Shown here piece by piece: positions 33,976 to 43,046 of a stretch of 64,000 bases of DNA. A program made the translations under genes and the position numbers. A model generated the notes under the pieces. That model saw only the letters and a program-made list of their open reading frames with translations, did not search any database and had not been told where the DNA came from. Source of the DNA: G958296245 sp965262055 (lineage in GTDB: Bacteria; Chloroflexota; Dehalococcoidia; Lucifugimonadales; G958296245); contig CBDHEI010000002.1 of assembly GCA_965262055.1 (NCBI GenBank), positions 558,001-622,000 on the forward strand, read 5' to 3'. How positions within the stretch are numbered: the first letter of the stretch is position 1; every line of letters begins with the position of its first letter.

Positions 33976-36144
33976 ATGCCGACGCTGGCTGAAAGCCTGC
34001 TTGCAACGACGGACGAGTACCTGCCTGAGGACACGAAGGGCTTGGTCCGGCGTGCGCTGGAGTACGCAGAAGAGGCCCACAAGGGACAGATGCGCCTCTC
34101 CGGGGAGCCGTTCGTGGCCCATCCTCTACAGACGGCGCTGTTCTTGGCGAACATGCGGCTCGACTCGACGACGCTGGCCGCGGCCCTGCTCCACGACGTG
34201 ATGGAGGACTGTGGGGTCACGTTCCAGGAGCTGGAAGATCTCTTCGGCGGCCAAGTCGCGAGGCTCGTCGACGGCGTGACCAAGCTGACCAAGGAGGAGC
34301 TCAAGGCGGGGGAGTTAAGCCAAGAGCGCGCCTCCTCGGAGCACGACACGGCGCAGGCGGCGACCGTCAGGAAGATGCTGTTGTCCATGGCAGAGGACAT
34401 CAGGGTTGTGCTGATCAAGCTGGCCGACAGAATGCACAACATGAGGACGCTGGACCCGCTGCCGGAGAAGCGCCGCGAAGCCATCGCCCGCGAGACGCTG
34501 GAGATATACGCTCCCCTAGCCCACCGCCTGGGGATCTGGGAGATCAAGTGGCGATTGGAGGACCTCGCCTTCCAGCACATCAACCCGAAGGGCTATCAGG
34601 AAATATCGAAGCTGCTGAGCGCCAAGAGAGTGGGGCGGGAGGCCTACATCGAGCGGGTCATTTCGGCGCTTCGCCGTGAGTTGGAGAGCGTCGGGATCGA
34701 GGCCGAGGTGACCGGGAGACCGAAGCACATCTACAGTATTTACAACAAGATGCAGCGTTACGCCACCCAGAACCGCTCCTACGGCGAGATATTCGACCTG
34801 TTCGCTCTGCGCGTCCAGGTCGAAGAAGTACGTGACTGCTACGCTGCCCTCGGCGTGGTCCACTCCAAGTGGCGGCCACTGCCCGGCCAGTTCGACGACT
34901 ACGTGGCCAACCCCAAGGACAATCTCTACCAATCCCTGCACACCGCCGTGCTGTGCGAGGACGCCCTGCCTGTGGAGATTCAGATCAGGACCACGAAGAT
35001 GCACAAGCTTGCCGAGTACGGAGTCGCCGCGCACTGGCTGTACAAGGAAGGCGACGCACCGGACCCGGATTTCGATAGGAAGATACAGTGGCTCCGGGAG
35101 ACGCTGGAGCAGCACCGGGACGTGGACGGGCCGGTGGAGTTCGTCGAGTCCTTCAAGAACGACACCTTCAAGAATCAGGTCTTCGTCTACACCCCAAAGG
35201 GCGAGCTCAGGGAGCTTCCAGTGGGGGCGTCGCCGCTCGACTTTGCCTACCGCATCCACACCGACGTGGGCCACCGTTGCATCGGCTCGAAGGTGAACGG
35301 CAGGCTGGTGGCCCTGAACTACTCACTGCAGAACGGCGACACCGTAGAGATCATGACGAGCAAGACGGAACGCGGTCCGAGCCTCGACTGGCTCAACCAG
35401 AATCGGGGCTACGTCAAAACCGCGTCGGCCCGTGCAAAGGTGCGCCAGTGGTTCAACCGCCAGACGAGGCAGGTCAACATCGAGCGCGGCAGAGACATCT
35501 TCAACAGGGAGCTGCGGCGCCTGAATACGTCGCTGGACGACCTGGATGTCGCCAGGCTGGTTCGATTCGACACCGTGGACGAGTTCTTCGCCGCCCTGGG
35601 AGGCGGCGCCGTGACGACAAGCCATGTGGTCGAACGGCTCTCCTCGGAGGAGGTAAAGCCGGACGCGGTGAAACCGGTCGTACTGCCGGCAGGCGGGCCT
35701 GGAACGGGCATAACCGTGATGGGCACGGACAACCTGTTCACCCGGCTCGCCATGTGTTGTGAACCCATCAGGGGCGACGACATAAAGGGATACATCACCC
35801 GCAACCGCGGCGTCACGGTGCACAAGAGCAGCTGCCAGAATGTCCTGCGGGAAACCGAGGTGTACCGCCTGACCCCCGTTGGCTGGGGCGAGGAGCGGAC
35901 ACTGTACCCGGTGCGGCTGAGGCTGGAGGCGTGGAATCGGGTCGGTCTGCTGCGCGACGTGTCGTCGCTCGTCTCCGAAGAGCGCGTCAACATCGCCTCC
36001 TGCGTATCGGAGGAGACCGACGACCTGAGCATCATATCGCTGACAGTGTTTATCGACGGGATAAGACAGCTAAGCCACCTGTTTGCCAAGCTCGAAGGGA
36101 TTGACGGCGTGCTGAGCGTGAGCCGGACCAGCGCCTCTGCTTGA
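33976..36144 (+). CDS. rel: Bifunctional (p)ppGpp synthetase/hydrolase (RelA/SpoT)
   Basis: Controls the stringent response by making and degrading (p)ppGpp. The 722-residue protein has all domains: HD hydrolase (FVAHPLQTALFLANM; LLHDVMED; LADRMHNMRTL) in the first 180 residues, synthetase (GRPKHIYSIYNKMQR, FDLFALRV, DNLYQSLHTAV, VEIQIRT) about residues 230-370, TGS (NQVFVYTPKGELRELP) near 400, and a C-terminal ACT domain. HD residues are intact, so hydrolase activity is expected. ATG 33976 is preferred over an in-frame start at 33922 that would lie upstream of the promoter-like TATACT. Confidence 0.96.
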   Translation: MPTLAESLLATTDEYLPEDTKGLVRRALEYAEEAHKGQMRLSGEPFVAHPLQTALFLANMRLDSTTLAAALLHDVMEDCGVTFQELEDLFGGQVARLVDGVTKLTKEELKAGELSQERASSEHDTAQAATVRKMLLSMAEDIRVVLIKLADRMHNMRTLDPLPEKRREAIARETLEIYAPLAHRLGIWEIKWRLEDLAFQHINPKGYQEISKLLSAKRVGREAYIERVISALRRELESVGIEAEVTGRPKHIYSIYNKMQRYATQNRSYGEIFDLFALRVQVEEVRDCYAALGVVHSKWRPLPGQFDDYVANPKDNLYQSLHTAVLCEDALPVEIQIRTTKMHKLAEYGVAAHWLYKEGDAPDPDFDRKIQWLRETLEQHRDVDGPVEFVESFKNDTFKNQVFVYTPKGELRELPVGASPLDFAYRIHTDVGHRCIGSKVNGRLVALNYSLQNGDTVEIMTSKTERGPSLDWLNQNRGYVKTASARAKVRQWFNRQTRQVNIERGRDIFNRELRRLNTSLDDLDVARLVRFDTVDEFFAALGGGAVTTSHVVERLSSEEVKPDAVKPVVLPAGGPGTGITVMGTDNLFTRLAMCCEPIRGDDIKGYITRNRGVTVHKSSCQNVLRETEVYRLTPVGWGEERTLYPVRLRLEAWNRVGLLRDVSSLVSEERVNIASCVSEETDDLSIISLTVFIDGIRQLSHLFAKLEGIDGVLSVSRTSASA

Positions 36145-36192
36145 GGCGGACCCTCGATAGCAACAAGTACGAACTGCCAAGGAGGCCAGAAA

Positions 36193-36450
36193 TTGCCAAG
36201 CGCCAAGTCATATAGAGTTTCCGAGCGCCGCCGCGCGCGAATGTTGCCGCTGCGCTCGCAGGCCAGAACGGTCGTCAGGCGGGCCCGCCAGCTCGTCGCG
36301 GAAGGCGACATGGAGGCCGCCGAGGCCGCCGTCAAGGAGGCGACCGCCGTACTGGACAAGGCCGCCCAGAAGGGCGCCCTGCACAAGGGCAACGCCTCTA
36401 GGCGCAAGTCGCGCCTGATGAGAAGCCTCACCGCCGCCCAAGGGCGGTAA
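36193..36450 (+). CDS. rpsT: 30S ribosomal protein S20
   Basis: An 85-residue basic helical protein binding 16S rRNA. MPSAKSYRVSERRRARMLPLRSQARTVVRRAR and DKAAQKGALHKGNASRRKSRLMR match the S20 pattern. Start is TTG at 36193, with AAGGAGG twelve bases upstream. S20 genes often have non-ATG starts linked to autoregulation. A strong hairpin follows 30 bases after the stop. Confidence 0.93.
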   Translation: MPSAKSYRVSERRRARMLPLRSQARTVVRRARQLVAEGDMEAAEAAVKEATAVLDKAAQKGALHKGNASRRKSRLMRSLTAAQGR

Positions 36451-36480
36451 CGGCCGCACCGAACGCTCCGCCCCATAGTC

Positions 36481-36513
36481 GGCGCCCCGCCGCGCAGTGC
36501 CGCGCGGGGCGCC
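36481..36513. terminator. Strong GC hairpin between convergent rpsT and symporter genes
   Basis: GGCGCCCCGC (36481-36490) pairs with GCGGGGCGCC (36504-36513), a perfect 10-bp stem. It lies between two convergent genes and could end transcription from both sides. The plus side is followed by GACACGTTTC rather than a T run. Confidence 0.65.
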
Positions 36514-36521
36514 GACACGTT

Positions 36522-38009
36522 TCACCCCTCGATCAGATGCACCTGCTCGCGCAGCCGCGCGAAGTCGAACAGCCCGGGCCGCCCCAAGCTACCCGCCACG
36601 GCCGTGATGACCAGGCTAGCCACTACAGAGGCGCCCAGCGCGAACGCGAAGCTCGCCACCAGTTGGCCCGCCCAGTCTATGTCGACTATCCACCCCGTCA
36701 GGTACGGCGCCTCGGGCGTCGGGAAGAATAGCACCCCCGCGATCAGACCTATGGCGCTGGAGACCAGCGCCGCCCCGCCGCTGAACCGACGCGAGAAGAG
36801 GCCCCAGAAGACCGGGAACACCACCGCCGAGCAGACCATGTCGGCGATCAGGAACAGGTACAGCACGCTGTATCCCTGCGACGCTATCACTATGGCCGGA
36901 ATGATCAGCGCCACGGTGGTCCCCCGCGACCACTTGAGCAGCGTTGCACCACCAATCTCCGGCTTGAACCGCGCAAGATCGCTGGTCACCGCGCTGACTA
37001 TGCCGTTCAGAAGGGTATCGAGACTGCTCATGACCAGCACCACTGCCAGCAGCAGCACCGCCGCAGAGACCCAGGCCGGCGTCGTCTCGGCCACCAGCCA
37101 GAACAGCGCTGACGAAGCGCTCTCGGCGGGCACTCCTCGTCCGGCGGCCGCCACACCCAGCAGTCCGGTGACGATTATCGTCGGGATCACTACGGCGCCC
37201 GCAATGCCGAACCCCTTTCGCAGCGCGCGGTCGTCCTTGCTCGTGTACACCCGCTGCCAGAACCCCTGGTGGAACATGTTGGCCGCCAGGATGGCGATGA
37301 CCAGCGTGATGCCGAACTCGATCCCGGCGCCGTGGGTCAGGGACAGGAGCTGAGGAGCTGTTTCTCTCACCGGATCGAGCGCCCCGCCCAGTCCGTCCAG
37401 GCTGACGACTACCGCGATAACCCCAATCGCCAACAGCGGCAGGATCAGGTTGAACTGGATTCTGTCCGTGAATATGGACGCCCGTATGCCGCCGTACGCC
37501 GTGTAAGCCACCGTGAGCAGACCCACGATGATGGCGGTCCACACCAGCGGCGTGCCCGCCAGCAGGTTGAAGGCGAGCGCTATGCCCGTCAGCTCGGCGG
37601 AGAGGAATACGAACATGTAGAAGACGATCACGGCCAGCGCCAGCGCGTACATGACGGGCCCGTACCGGTGCCACACGTACTCGGTCAGCGAGTGCCCGTC
37701 GGGCATAACACGCCGCATCCGGGGCCCGAGGAACACGAAGGCGAACAGCGGCGCCGCCTGCCCGATGCCGTAGCCGATCAGGGCAGCGAGCCCGGCCCAA
37801 GTACCCGCCTCGGCGGGGCTGAACAGCACCCATGCGCCGATTACCGATGCCACCAGGGTCGCCGTCGTCACCTGGGCGCCAGCAGAGCGCCGGGCAACGA
37901 TGAAGTCCTCTGCGCTGGCCTGCCAGCGCCTGGCGTAAGCGACCCCGATTCCCCCAAAGGCCGCAGCCGTAACGAGCGCAATGATAATCGCAACCGTGCC
38001 GTCGATCAT
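36522..38009 (-). CDS. Sodium:solute symporter, likely thiamine-precursor transporter
   Basis: A 495-residue SSS-family transporter with about 13 hydrophobic segments. It shows family features such as ASVIGAWVLFSPAEAGTWAGLAALIGYGIGQAAPLF and YTAYGGIRASIFTDRIQF. Transport ligand is not readable from the protein alone, but a TPP riboswitch followed by a terminator lies directly upstream, so uptake of thiamine or its pyrimidine moiety (as with ThiV-type SSS proteins) is the best inference. It is a single-gene unit, convergent with rpsT. Confidence 0.88.
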   Translation of the reverse strand: MIDGTVAIIIALVTAAAFGGIGVAYARRWQASAEDFIVARRSAGAQVTTATLVASVIGAWVLFSPAEAGTWAGLAALIGYGIGQAAPLFAFVFLGPRMRRVMPDGHSLTEYVWHRYGPVMYALALAVIVFYMFVFLSAELTGIALAFNLLAGTPLVWTAIIVGLLTVAYTAYGGIRASIFTDRIQFNLILPLLAIGVIAVVVSLDGLGGALDPVRETAPQLLSLTHGAGIEFGITLVIAILAANMFHQGFWQRVYTSKDDRALRKGFGIAGAVVIPTIIVTGLLGVAAAGRGVPAESASSALFWLVAETTPAWVSAAVLLLAVVLVMSSLDTLLNGIVSAVTSDLARFKPEIGGATLLKWSRGTTVALIIPAIVIASQGYSVLYLFLIADMVCSAVVFPVFWGLFSRRFSGGAALVSSAIGLIAGVLFFPTPEAPYLTGWIVDIDWAGQLVASFAFALGASVVASLVITAVAGSLGRPGLFDFARLREQVHLIEG

Positions 38010-38050
38010 CGGTACACCTCCATGGTGCGGGTCCGATGGACGGCCACTAA

Positions 38051-38083
38051 ACGAAGAAAGCCGCCCATTCTAGTCTGGGCGGC
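38051..38083 (-). terminator. Riboswitch expression-platform terminator
   Basis: On the minus strand GCCGCCCA and TGGGCGGC (eight base pairs, eight-base loop) are followed by CTTTCTTCG. Its position between the TPP aptamer and the symporter start marks it as the termination platform. Confidence 0.8.
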
Positions 38084-38104
38084 CATTAGGCACTTGCGCA
38101 TTCG

Positions 38105-38191
38105 CATCCCTCCGCTGGCATTACCCAGATCAGGTATCGGGGTCGTCCCTCGGACAGGAACCTCTCAGCCTGGCTTCCCAAGCTCCCCCGC
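38105..38191 (-). promoter_or_regulatory. TPP riboswitch (THI element)
   Basis: Read on the minus strand the conserved THI-box pieces occur in order: GGGGGAGC, GGCTGAGAGG, ACCCGATACCTGATCTGG in a close form (ACCCCGATACCTGATCTGG), and TAATGCCAGCGGAGGGA. Thiamine pyrophosphate binding should switch the downstream terminator at 38051-38083 on and reduce expression of the symporter gene. Confidence 0.95.
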
Positions 38192-38251
38192 GTTGCTGTA
38201 TTTCGGCTGCGGCGCAGTCTATCCTTCCCCCGACGTCATGTCAACAGCGAC

Positions 38252-38290
38252 CCTCGTCATTCCCGCCCGCGGGGGCCGTCCCAATCCTGT
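38252..38290 (+). repeat. GTCATTCC-type palindromic repeat
   Basis: CTCGTCATTCCCGCCCGCGG continuing to GGCCGTCCCAATCC is a copy of the dispersed short palindrome also at 30336, 43011 and 53135. It lies between the riboswitch and the divergent decarboxylase gene. Confidence 0.55.
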
Positions 38291-38340
38291 GAGTCCTGTC
38301 CATCCAAGTTTTAGGCCGCCTGTGCTAGCATATGAAGGCA

Positions 38341-39438
38341 ATGAACACTCAAGAGCGTCTCGACGCGCTTCTTCAGGACCTCGAAAAGCTCACCGGGGAA
38401 CAGGTCGGTTACCCCTGCAACCACATGTACGACTACTCGGCGCTGTGGCCCTTCCTCCAATATAGCGCCAACAACGTCGGCGACCCCTTCCACGACAGCA
38501 ACTTCCGACCCAACTCCCACGAGATCGAGCGCGAGGTGGTCCACCTCTTCGCCGACCTGATGCGCCTCGAACGGGATCAGGCATGGGGATACGTCACCTC
38601 CGGCGGCACCGAGGGCAACATGTACGGCCTCTACATGGGCCGCGAGCTCTTCCCCGACGGGATCGTCTACTTCTCCCAGGACACCCACTACAGCGTCGTC
38701 AAGATACTCAGCGTCCTGAAGATACGCAACATCATGATCAGGAGCCAGGACAACGGCGAGATAGACTACGACGACCTCTACGAGACCATCCGCATCAACC
38801 GCGCCGAGCCGGTCATCTTCATGGCGAACATAGGCACCACGATGAAGGGCGCCGTCGACGACGTGAGCAAGGTGCGCGGTATCCTGGACGAACTCGCTGT
38901 CACCAACTACTACATTCACGCCGACGCCGCCCTGAGCGGCATGATCCTGCCCTTCGTGGACGACCCTCAGCCATACGGGTTCGACGCCGGCTTCGACAGC
39001 GTGGCCATCAGCGGCCACAAGATGGTCGGCTCCCCCCTGCCCTGCGGGATAGCCCTGACCAAGCGGCAGTACGTGTCCCGCGTCGCGCGCGCCATCGAGT
39101 ACGTGGGCGTCCTCGACACCACCCTCACCGGCTCGCGCAACGCCCTGACCCCGATCATGATGTGGTACGCCTTCGAGCGCCACGGGCTGGACGGCTTCAA
39201 GCGAATCGTGACCGAGTGCCTGGAGACGGCGGAGTACGCGGTCAACCGCTTCACCGACAGCGGCATCCCGGCTTGGCGCAACAAGAACTCGGTAACGGTC
39301 GTCTTCCCGAAGCCCTCCGCGGAGGTGATAAGTAAGTGGCAGCTCGCGCCCTACGGGGACATAGCGCACCTAATCACGATGCCGCAGGTAACGCGGGAGA
39401 CCATCGACGCGGTGGTCGACGACTGCCTGAAACCGTAA
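38341..39438 (+). CDS. PLP-dependent decarboxylase, group II histidine-decarboxylase-like
   Basis: A 365-residue fold-type I PLP enzyme. Motifs: FHDSNFRPNSHEIEREV, GYVTSGGTEGNMYGLYMGRE (PLP-phosphate region), DTHYSVVKIL (ring-stacking His), YIHADAALSGM (Asp) and SGHKMVGSPLPCG (Schiff-base Lys). The pattern and length match bacterial histidine decarboxylases; serine decarboxylase is the closest alternative. ATG 38341 is preferred over 38332 because a TGCTAGCAT -10-like sequence ends at 38331. An ACT-domain gene follows 23 bases later, suggesting amino-acid control. Confidence 0.87.
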   Translation: MNTQERLDALLQDLEKLTGEQVGYPCNHMYDYSALWPFLQYSANNVGDPFHDSNFRPNSHEIEREVVHLFADLMRLERDQAWGYVTSGGTEGNMYGLYMGRELFPDGIVYFSQDTHYSVVKILSVLKIRNIMIRSQDNGEIDYDDLYETIRINRAEPVIFMANIGTTMKGAVDDVSKVRGILDELAVTNYYIHADAALSGMILPFVDDPQPYGFDAGFDSVAISGHKMVGSPLPCGIALTKRQYVSRVARAIEYVGVLDTTLTGSRNALTPIMMWYAFERHGLDGFKRIVTECLETAEYAVNRFTDSGIPAWRNKNSVTVVFPKPSAEVISKWQLAPYGDIAHLITMPQVTRETIDAVVDDCLKP

Positions 39439-39461
39439 CGGCACCCAAAGGAGCAGACCTG

Positions 39462-39854
39462 ATGACCAGAATCATCATCATGGCGGCCAACGAAGTGGGC
39501 GTCATAGCCGACATCAGCAGAGTGCTGGCCGACGCCGACATCAACATCGAGACCATCAGCGCCGAGGCGCTGGGCGACAAGGGCGTGATCACGCTTACGA
39601 CGGACGACCACGACGGCGCCCTGCTAGCCCTTACGGCCGCCGACTTCAAGACGGTCACCGACGACGCGCTGGTGCTCAGCCTCCGCGACGAACCCGGGGC
39701 GCTCGCCAGGGTAGCCGAGAACCTGAAGAACGGCGGCGTGAACATCCAGAGCCTCCACATACTAGACCGGCGCAACAACCACACCACCGTAGCCATATCC
39801 CCCGACAACCGCGCAAAAGCCGAAGCCCTGGTGGAACGGGATACGATCGTGTAG
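39462..39854 (+). CDS. Tandem ACT-domain protein
   Basis: A 130-residue protein of two ACT domains: TRIIIMAANEVGVIADISRVLADADINIETISAE (residues 2-36) and LVLSLRDEPGALARVAENLKNGGVNIQSLHIL (about 68-99). ACT domains bind amino acids; this one has no attached enzyme domain and may regulate the preceding PLP decarboxylase. AAAGGAG lies 9 bases before ATG 39462. Confidence 0.88.
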   Translation: MTRIIIMAANEVGVIADISRVLADADINIETISAEALGDKGVITLTTDDHDGALLALTAADFKTVTDDALVLSLRDEPGALARVAENLKNGGVNIQSLHILDRRNNHTTVAISPDNRAKAEALVERDTIV

Positions 39855-39886
39855 AAGCAACACCGCCCGCCCGGCGGCATGGAGCC

Positions 39887-40201
39887 CTAATCTGCCCGGG
39901 GGCGGCGTTGCGGGACCTCGAACACTCGTGTCTTGACCGGCGATCCGTGCAATCTGTGCCGTCTGTCCTCGACCTTCGCCTTCGCTCGATCGAGGCTTTC
40001 CGTGTGATCGTGTTGGGCTACGAGAAAGAACGCGACGGCGTCGTCGTAGAAAGCGAAGACCCTATCCGCGTTCCCTAGCCGGGCCAACTCCTCGGCCGGG
40101 CTCTCTACGAACTGGTCATGTTTCTGCCGCCCGAAATGTTGGTAGATCAGCAACGAGTAGCCGTAGCGGCGGGGTGGGGAAAGGGGCCGGACACACCCCA
40201 A
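39887..40201 (-). CDS. Small hypothetical protein
   Basis: A ~104-residue basic protein without a recognised family, containing VFAFYDDAVAFFLVAQHDHTESLDRAKAKVEDRRHRL and PVKTRVFEVP. Codon choice looks coding (GC-rich third positions). TTG 40201, two bases after the DUF5667 stop, is a plausible start; a longer frame reaches 40264. It would be third in the sigma factor/DUF5667 unit. Confidence 0.45.
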   Translation of the reverse strand: MGCVRPLSPPRRYGYSLLIYQHFGRQKHDQFVESPAEELARLGNADRVFAFYDDAVAFFLVAQHDHTESLDRAKAKVEDRRHRLHGSPVKTRVFEVPQRRPRAD

Positions 40202-40203
40202 GC

Positions 40204-41091
40204 TCAGCGCCGGGGGCCCGTCTCCACTACCCACACCGGCTCGGCGACCCAGATCGGGCCCCATATCGGCGAGCCCTGCCCGTTCAGGGTGGCGAGTATT
40301 GTGCGGAACCGCTGCTCCGACCGGAGCCTGAGCATGTCGAACTGGTGGCGCGCGTCCGGCGGGAGCTCCTCCCGGACCTGCATCAGGCCGACGTAGAGCC
40401 GTTCGCGGTCGCGGCTAATCCGCGCATGCAGATGCGTGACCGTGCGCCGGTCTATGATCTTCACGTCGATGACTGCTGGCATCTCCATGCTGGTGGGCCC
40501 GTGTATGCCCATGGTCCCGGCCGTCATTCTGATGTGGTACTCGACCTGGAGGACGTGCTGCTCGGCGTCCGAATACCTGCCGCGTATCACCAGCTTGCCC
40601 ATCTCCTCGCCCCGCTCCACGGCCAAGCCTACATGCCTCTCGGCGCGCGACATGTCGGACTGAGGAATCATCAGAGAGATGCTCTCCTTGGTCCGCTTAA
40701 CCCAGTACAGCGTGTCGCCGGGCACGCTCTCGGAGGAAGCCATCGTCGTCCCCCACGCCGTCGCGGTCATCAGCACCGCCGCGGACAGGCCAACGGCCAG
40801 GGCGGGCTTCCACCTGAGCCACGAGAACGCCCCGCTCCTGGCGGCGCTCTTCCTGCCCGCCGCCTCCATCAGCCTCCGGAGCCCCCGCTGCTTCGCCGCC
40901 GGATCGTAAGAAACTGCAGTGGCAGCGTTCACCGTCATTGCCGCCGTCTTCAGCAGCGGGACGAGCTCCGCCCGCCGCTCCGGGTGCCGCGCGGCGCACG
41001 ACTCGATGCTCTCCCCGTTTGCCATTCGGTCCAGGCACTCGTCCAGTACGTCGCTTATGTCCAGATGCTTGGTCAAGTCTACCTGCTCCAC
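40204..41091 (-). CDS. DUF5667 membrane protein, putative anti-sigma factor
   Basis: A 295-residue protein with a cytoplasmic N-terminal part (about residues 1-92, helical, including MANGESIESCAARHPERRAELVPLL), one membrane segment (ALAVGLSAAVLMTATAW) and an extracytoplasmic DUF5667 domain starting ESVPGDTLYWVKRTKESISL. The GTG start overlaps the sigma-factor gene by 13 bases, an arrangement typical of ECF sigma/anti-sigma pairs. The regulatory role is inferred from this layout. Confidence 0.83.
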   Translation of the reverse strand: MEQVDLTKHLDISDVLDECLDRMANGESIESCAARHPERRAELVPLLKTAAMTVNAATAVSYDPAAKQRGLRRLMEAAGRKSAARSGAFSWLRWKPALAVGLSAAVLMTATAWGTTMASSESVPGDTLYWVKRTKESISLMIPQSDMSRAERHVGLAVERGEEMGKLVIRGRYSDAEQHVLQVEYHIRMTAGTMGIHGPTSMEMPAVIDVKIIDRRTVTHLHARISRDRERLYVGLMQVREELPPDARHQFDMLRLRSEQRFRTILATLNGQGSPIWGPIWVAEPVWVVETGPRR

Positions 41092-41735
41092 CCGGCAGGG
41101 ACCGTCTGACTGGACAGGTCCTGCCCGCTCGCGCCAAGGGTGACCCTTAGCTTCTTGATCGCCGCGTGCTGCAAGGCCTTTATCGCGTTCTCCTTCTTGC
41201 CCATCGCCTGCGCCGTCTCCATGATCGAAAGCCCAGCCGCGAACCTGAGGGAGATTACCTCCCTCTGCAGCGCGGTAAGCTCAGACATCGCGTCCTGTAC
41301 CTTGAACAGCGTGACCTTGGTGTCCAACCGGCCGTCGATATCCTGTGACGTCGCTCCTACCAGGCCGGAAACATCGTCCAGTGGTACCTGCTTCCGGCGG
41401 CCCCTCTTCCTGAAGTGGTCCACCACCAGGTTGTGGGCTATGCGGAACAGCCACGACGAGAACGGGTGTCCCTGCCACCGGAACGATCCTATCGACTCCA
41501 GCATCTTCAGGAAGACGTCCTCCGCAATGTCCTCAGACTCGTTCGAGTTGCCGGTCTTGAACGACACGTATCGGAGAATCTTGTCGTAGAAATGCTCGTA
41601 GAGCGCGGCAAAGGAAGCCGAGTCCCCGTTCTGCGCGCTCTTCACCAGCGCGTCAACGGCGACGTCAAGCGGCGCAGCGACAGGGTCCTGCACCCTATCT
41701 CTGCTTGAAGGAGATGCCAACAGACCAGAGACCAT
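41079..41735 (-). CDS. ECF-type RNA polymerase sigma factor
   Basis: A 218-residue sigma-70 family protein. Region 2: FAALYEHFYDKILRYVSFKTGN, EDIAEDVFLKMLESI, PFSSWLFRIAHNLVVDHFRKRGRR; region 4: ELTALQREVISLRFAAGLSIMETAQAMGKKENAIKALQHAAIKKLR, with the helix-turn-helix. ATG 41735 is the only start near region 2 with a normal leader; TATAAT-like sequence (TATATAATAAC) is present about 15-25 bases upstream. It is cotranscribed with the DUF5667 gene. Confidence 0.92.
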   Translation of the reverse strand: MVSGLLASPSSRDRVQDPVAAPLDVAVDALVKSAQNGDSASFAALYEHFYDKILRYVSFKTGNSNESEDIAEDVFLKMLESIGSFRWQGHPFSSWLFRIAHNLVVDHFRKRGRRKQVPLDDVSGLVGATSQDIDGRLDTKVTLFKVQDAMSELTALQREVISLRFAAGLSIMETAQAMGKKENAIKALQHAAIKKLRVTLGASGQDLSSQTVPAGWSR

Positions 41736-41847
41736 AGCCCATGCGCTCGCTGTTATTATATATCTATAACGTCCAGTCCTCATTGCGGGGTAGCGCCTCA
41801 ATCCCGCAATTCTGGAAGAGAATCTGGTCCGAGCCGGTGTCCCTAGG

Positions 41848-42501
41848 GTGAAGGTCGTAGAACAGAAAGCCCACAACCGGGTATTCCCCTTCATGCTACG
41901 CCGGCTGCGAGCCTCGGACCGGGCCCAGTCCGAGGAGATCGAGCGCGAGTCCTTCCCCACGCTCTTCCCTCCGACGAGCTTCAGGCGGGAGCTCGATAAC
42001 CGCAGGGCCAACTACCAGGTCGCCTTCGTCCCTTTCGCGGAGGGTGAGGCGACTGAGTCTCCCCAGGCGAGGCGCCCGGCGCTGGCCGAGGCGTTGCTGA
42101 GGAACGCGAGGGGGCTATGGCGCAGTGAAGAGCGCGACTTCATTGCGGGATTCGTGGGCGCCTGGGACATGGCCGGCAGCGCACACATCGTCACCATATG
42201 CGTCCGCAGGTCGCACCGGGGGCAGGGGGTCGGCGAGGTACTGCTGATCGGCGCGATCGAGCGCGCCGTGGCGCGCGGCGCGGCCGAGGTGACCCTGGAG
42301 GTGCGCCCGTCCAACGTCGTCGCCAGGAACCTGTACAGGAAGTACGGGTTCACGGACCGGGGCGTCCGTAAGGCCTACTACTCAGACAACCGGGAGGACG
42401 CCGTCATCATGACGACCGACCCGGTCCAGGAAGCCCCGTTCGCGGAGAGATTCGCAGAGATGAAGCGGCGCCACCGCGAACGCTGGGGCCGCCGCCAATA
42501 G
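41848..42501 (+). CDS. GNAT acetyltransferase, RimI-like
   Basis: A 217-residue acetyltransferase, probably acting on N-termini of proteins such as S18. LRRLRASDRAQSEEIERESFP opens the domain; the acetyl-CoA loop is RRSHRGQGVGEVLL and the closing motif is EVRPSNVVARNLYRKYGFTDRGVRKAYYSDNREDAVIM, as in RimI. An insertion of about 35 residues (GEATESPQARRPALAEALLRNARG) separates strands 3 and 4. Start is GTG 41848 or ATG 41893; neither has a strong ribosome site. Confidence 0.87.
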   Translation: MKVVEQKAHNRVFPFMLRRLRASDRAQSEEIERESFPTLFPPTSFRRELDNRRANYQVAFVPFAEGEATESPQARRPALAEALLRNARGLWRSEERDFIAGFVGAWDMAGSAHIVTICVRRSHRGQGVGEVLLIGAIERAVARGAAEVTLEVRPSNVVARNLYRKYGFTDRGVRKAYYSDNREDAVIMTTDPVQEAPFAERFAEMKRRHRERWGRRQ

Positions 42502-42745
42502 GGCTTCGACCTCCAAGAGCCAGGTTAGCGGCTAGCGGGTGGGGGCCGCCGCCTTCTTCCCTTTCCTCCTCATCCTCCATGTCGCCCCTGCCGCCAGCAC
42601 ACCGATTCCCGTCTTCAACGTCGATTGTAGTATGCTGTCTCACATGATAGTCGACTCCCCTGCTCACAGGACGTTTTCGCTACAATTTTGATACGAATCC
42701 CTTGTAGCCGTCAGATGTAATCCCCGCACAGTGTGCGGATTCCTG

Positions 42746-42909
42746 GCAGGCTGCTGAAGTACGGGGGGTGCAGAGGGACGGAGCCCCTTTGCCGGGAGTC
42801 TGAGAGCTGCCCTGAGTCTGCCGAAGGGGTGTCCCTCAAATATAAATTTCCTCCTTCCTGTACAGGAAGGAGTCTGAAGAAGGTCAGGAAGAGTTTTCCG
42901 CAGCCTGCT
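42746..42909. repeat. MITE-like element, copy 1 (164 bp)
   Basis: Begins GCAGGCTGCTGAAG and ends TTTTCCGCAGCCTGC, forming terminal inverted repeats. The body contains GTGCAGAGGGACGGAGCCCC, GGGAGTCTGAG, GGTGTCCCTCA and the perfect palindrome CCTTCCTGTACAGGAAGG (42853-42870). It shares blocks with the copy at 50762-50878. Noncoding; mobilisation in trans is inferred. Confidence 0.7.
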
Positions 42910-43010
42910 ATTGTTGAAAGCCGAATAGCTGCCGCTCCTGGACCGCCGACCGATGTCTTATGCTAATTCGTGATTAGTACGCCGTGAAACTGTCATGGCA
43001 CAGCGCCCCA

Positions 43011-43046
43011 ACTCGTCATTCCGGCGTAGGCCGGAATCTAGTCCCC
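43011..43046 (+). repeat. GTCATTCC-type palindromic repeat
   Basis: ACTCGTCATTCCGGCGTAGG followed by CCGGAATCTAGTCCCC folds as CATTCCGG/CCGGAAT. It is the best-formed of four related copies and lies 43 bases before the DUF3179 gene. Confidence 0.65.

Noticed and set aside
42532..42618. 28-codon minus-strand frame reading KTGIGVLAAGATWRMRRKGKK
   Set aside because: Hydrophobic then basic, so protein-like, but too short, with only a TTG start, no ribosome site, and a TGA just upstream of the preceding in-frame codons.
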